A DNA stretch of 64,000 nt from Massilibacteroides vaginae (GTDB lineage: Bacteria; Bacteroidota; Bacteroidia; Bacteroidales; Tannerellaceae), in assembly GCF_900178525.1 (NCBI RefSeq), contig NZ_FXDJ01000009.1:394263-458262 (forward strand), given 5' to 3'. Every line of letters begins with the position of its first letter. Within the stretch, counting starts at the first letter, position 1. This document shows, in pieces, positions 63,139-64,000 of the stretch. The translations under genes were made by a program, and so were the position numbers. A model generated the notes under the pieces. It ran no database searches. It saw nothing but the letters and a program-made list of their open reading frames with translations, and was not told the origin of the DNA.

Positions 63139-64000
63139 TTCTTGCGTTCCAGTTCACGCAGGTTTTCCATTTTCTTGCGTTGCATGAATTCATAAATGCC
63201 TTCCAGGTGTTCAACCACCTTCTTATTGCCGAATTCATAGACCTTGGTAACCAGTCCGTCTAAGAAATCGCGGTCGTGTGAAACCAGGATCAATGTGCCG
63301 TCAAAATCCATCAAGGCTTGTTTCAGAATATCTTTCGTTTTCAAATCTAAATGGTTTGTAGGCTCATCCAGAATCAGCAAATTAACCGGTTCAAGCAAAA
63401 GTTTGATCATGCCCAGACGTGTACGCTCTCCACCCGAAAGCACTTTCACTTTCTTGGTCGAATTTTCGCCGCCAAACATGAACGCGCCTAACAAATCGCG
63501 TATTTTATTACGTATATCCCCTTTTGCCACGTCATCGATCGTTTGAAACACCGTCAGGTTCTCATCCAACAGTGAAGCCTGATTTTGAGCAAAATAACCG
63601 ATCATCACATTATGACCTACGGTAAGCGTACCGTCGTGTTCGAGTTCTTTCATGATACACTTAACCAAGGTAGACTTTCCCTCACCGTTTTTTCCCACAA
63701 AAGCAATGCGATCTCCCCGTTCAATCGTTAGATTCGCATTTCCGAAAACCTGATTGCCATCATAGCTCTTCCCTACCCCTTCAATAATCACGGGATAATT
63801 TCCCGAACGCGGTGAAGGAGGGAATTTCAACCGGAGAGCCGATGTGTCCTCTTCGTCGACCTCTACAATATCCAATTTCTCCAACATCTTCACGCGACTT
63901 TGCACCTGAAGGGTTTTCGAATAGGTTCCTTTGAAACGTTCGATAAACTCGGTGGTTTCGGCAATCATTTTCTGCTGTTCGTTAAATGCTTTCTGTTGCT
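63135..64000 (-). CDS. ABC-F family ATP-binding protein (C-terminal part, runs off the window)
   Basis: The reading frame remains open to the window edge; 288 codons are present, roughly the C-terminal half of a ~640-residue ABC-F protein. It shows the end of the interdomain linker (QQKAFNEQQKMIAETTEFIE), the second ATP-binding cassette with Walker A FVGKNGEGKSTLVK, the signature LSGGERTRLGMIKLL, Walker B LLILDEPTNHLDLK and the switch SHDRDFL. ABC-F proteins act on the ribosome as translation factors. The ATG at 63968 is internal, not the start. Confidence 0.94.
   Translation of the reverse strand, partial: QQKAFNEQQKMIAETTEFIERFKGTYSKTLQVQSRVKMLEKLDIVEVDEEDTSALRLKFPPSPRSGNYPVIIEGVGKSYDGNQVFGNANLTIERGDRIAFVGKNGEGKSTLVKCIMKELEHDGTLTVGHNVMIGYFAQNQASLLDENLTVFQTIDDVAKGDIRNKIRDLLGAFMFGGENSTKKVKVLSGGERTRLGMIKLLLEPVNLLILDEPTNHLDLKTKDILKQALMDFDGTLILVSHDRDFLDGLVTKVYEFGNKKVVEHLEGIYEFMQRKKMENLRELERKN

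Overview
The window reads as Bacteroidales chromosome, most likely a Tannerellaceae/Parabacteroides-type gut bacterium. That is an inference from gene content: Mfa/FimB-type fimbriae, a hybrid two-component sensor, a Bacteroides-expansion ECF sigma factor, FecR, DUF3943, FISUMP and IS1182. It is supported by repeated promoter boxes of the Bacteroidetes type (TTTG, about 19 nt, TANNTTTG) and by the lack of strong Shine-Dalgarno sequences. Exact genus cannot be settled from the sequence alone.

Layout. 1-12.6 kb is mostly core: an Rpn-type nuclease, a low-Mr tyrosine phosphatase, a 7TM-HD phosphodiesterase, gltX, waaA, an M81 metallopeptidase beside an ECF sigma factor and a FecR stub, thioredoxin lipoprotein plus MarR, lpxK-thiL and tRNA-Phe. 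13.1-17.9 kb holds a giant exonuclease-RecQ-UvrD fusion gene cut by one in-frame TAA. 18-30.6 kb: a PhoB/PhoR-like pair, the oxidative pentose phosphate operon gnd-zwf-pgl, an SLC13/TrkA-C transporter, DUF2156 and GNAT proteins, an NtrC-type regulator and prmA. 30.7-40 kb: an HTH regulator, a 1361-residue hybrid sensor, the paaK-ACT-small protein-SSF symporter operon and a candidate small RNA. 40.65-42.43 kb is a complete IS1182 element. 42.4-50.1 kb is a fimbrial operon (DUF3575, Mfa1-like fimbrillin, FimB/Mfa2 anchor, FISUMP-ended surface lipoprotein) with an AraC regulator upstream. 50.8-57.7 kb: SDR and thioesterase genes, then an eight-gene arsenic operon (arsR, arsC, acr3-type arsB, arsF, arsG, small thioredoxin, arsD, arsA). 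57.7-58.4 kb carries debris of a sugar locus (fructokinase and LacI fragments). 58.8-64 kb: tRNA-Lys, a YycJ-like hydrolase, L-asparaginase, a YicG-type channel, DUF3943 and the C-terminal part of an ABC-F ATPase running off the window.

The most unusual signal is not a gene. Six intergenic copies of a short array recur roughly every 8-12 kb (about 8.6, 20.6, 31.9, 40.1, 50.5 and 58.5 kb). Each has exactly three CCTTTAT/ATAAAGG sites. Same-orientation neighbours are exactly 21 bp apart, and inverted neighbours have centres 25 bp apart. The arrays have conserved flanks and lie beside gene 3' ends. Two copies extend into a gapless ~300 bp repeat of about 90% identity. Other notable points are the split helicase fusion, the arsF/arsG/thioredoxin module suggesting resistance to aromatic arsenicals, a perfect palindrome framing the arsR -7 box, and a strong intercistronic hairpin after the major fimbrillin gene.
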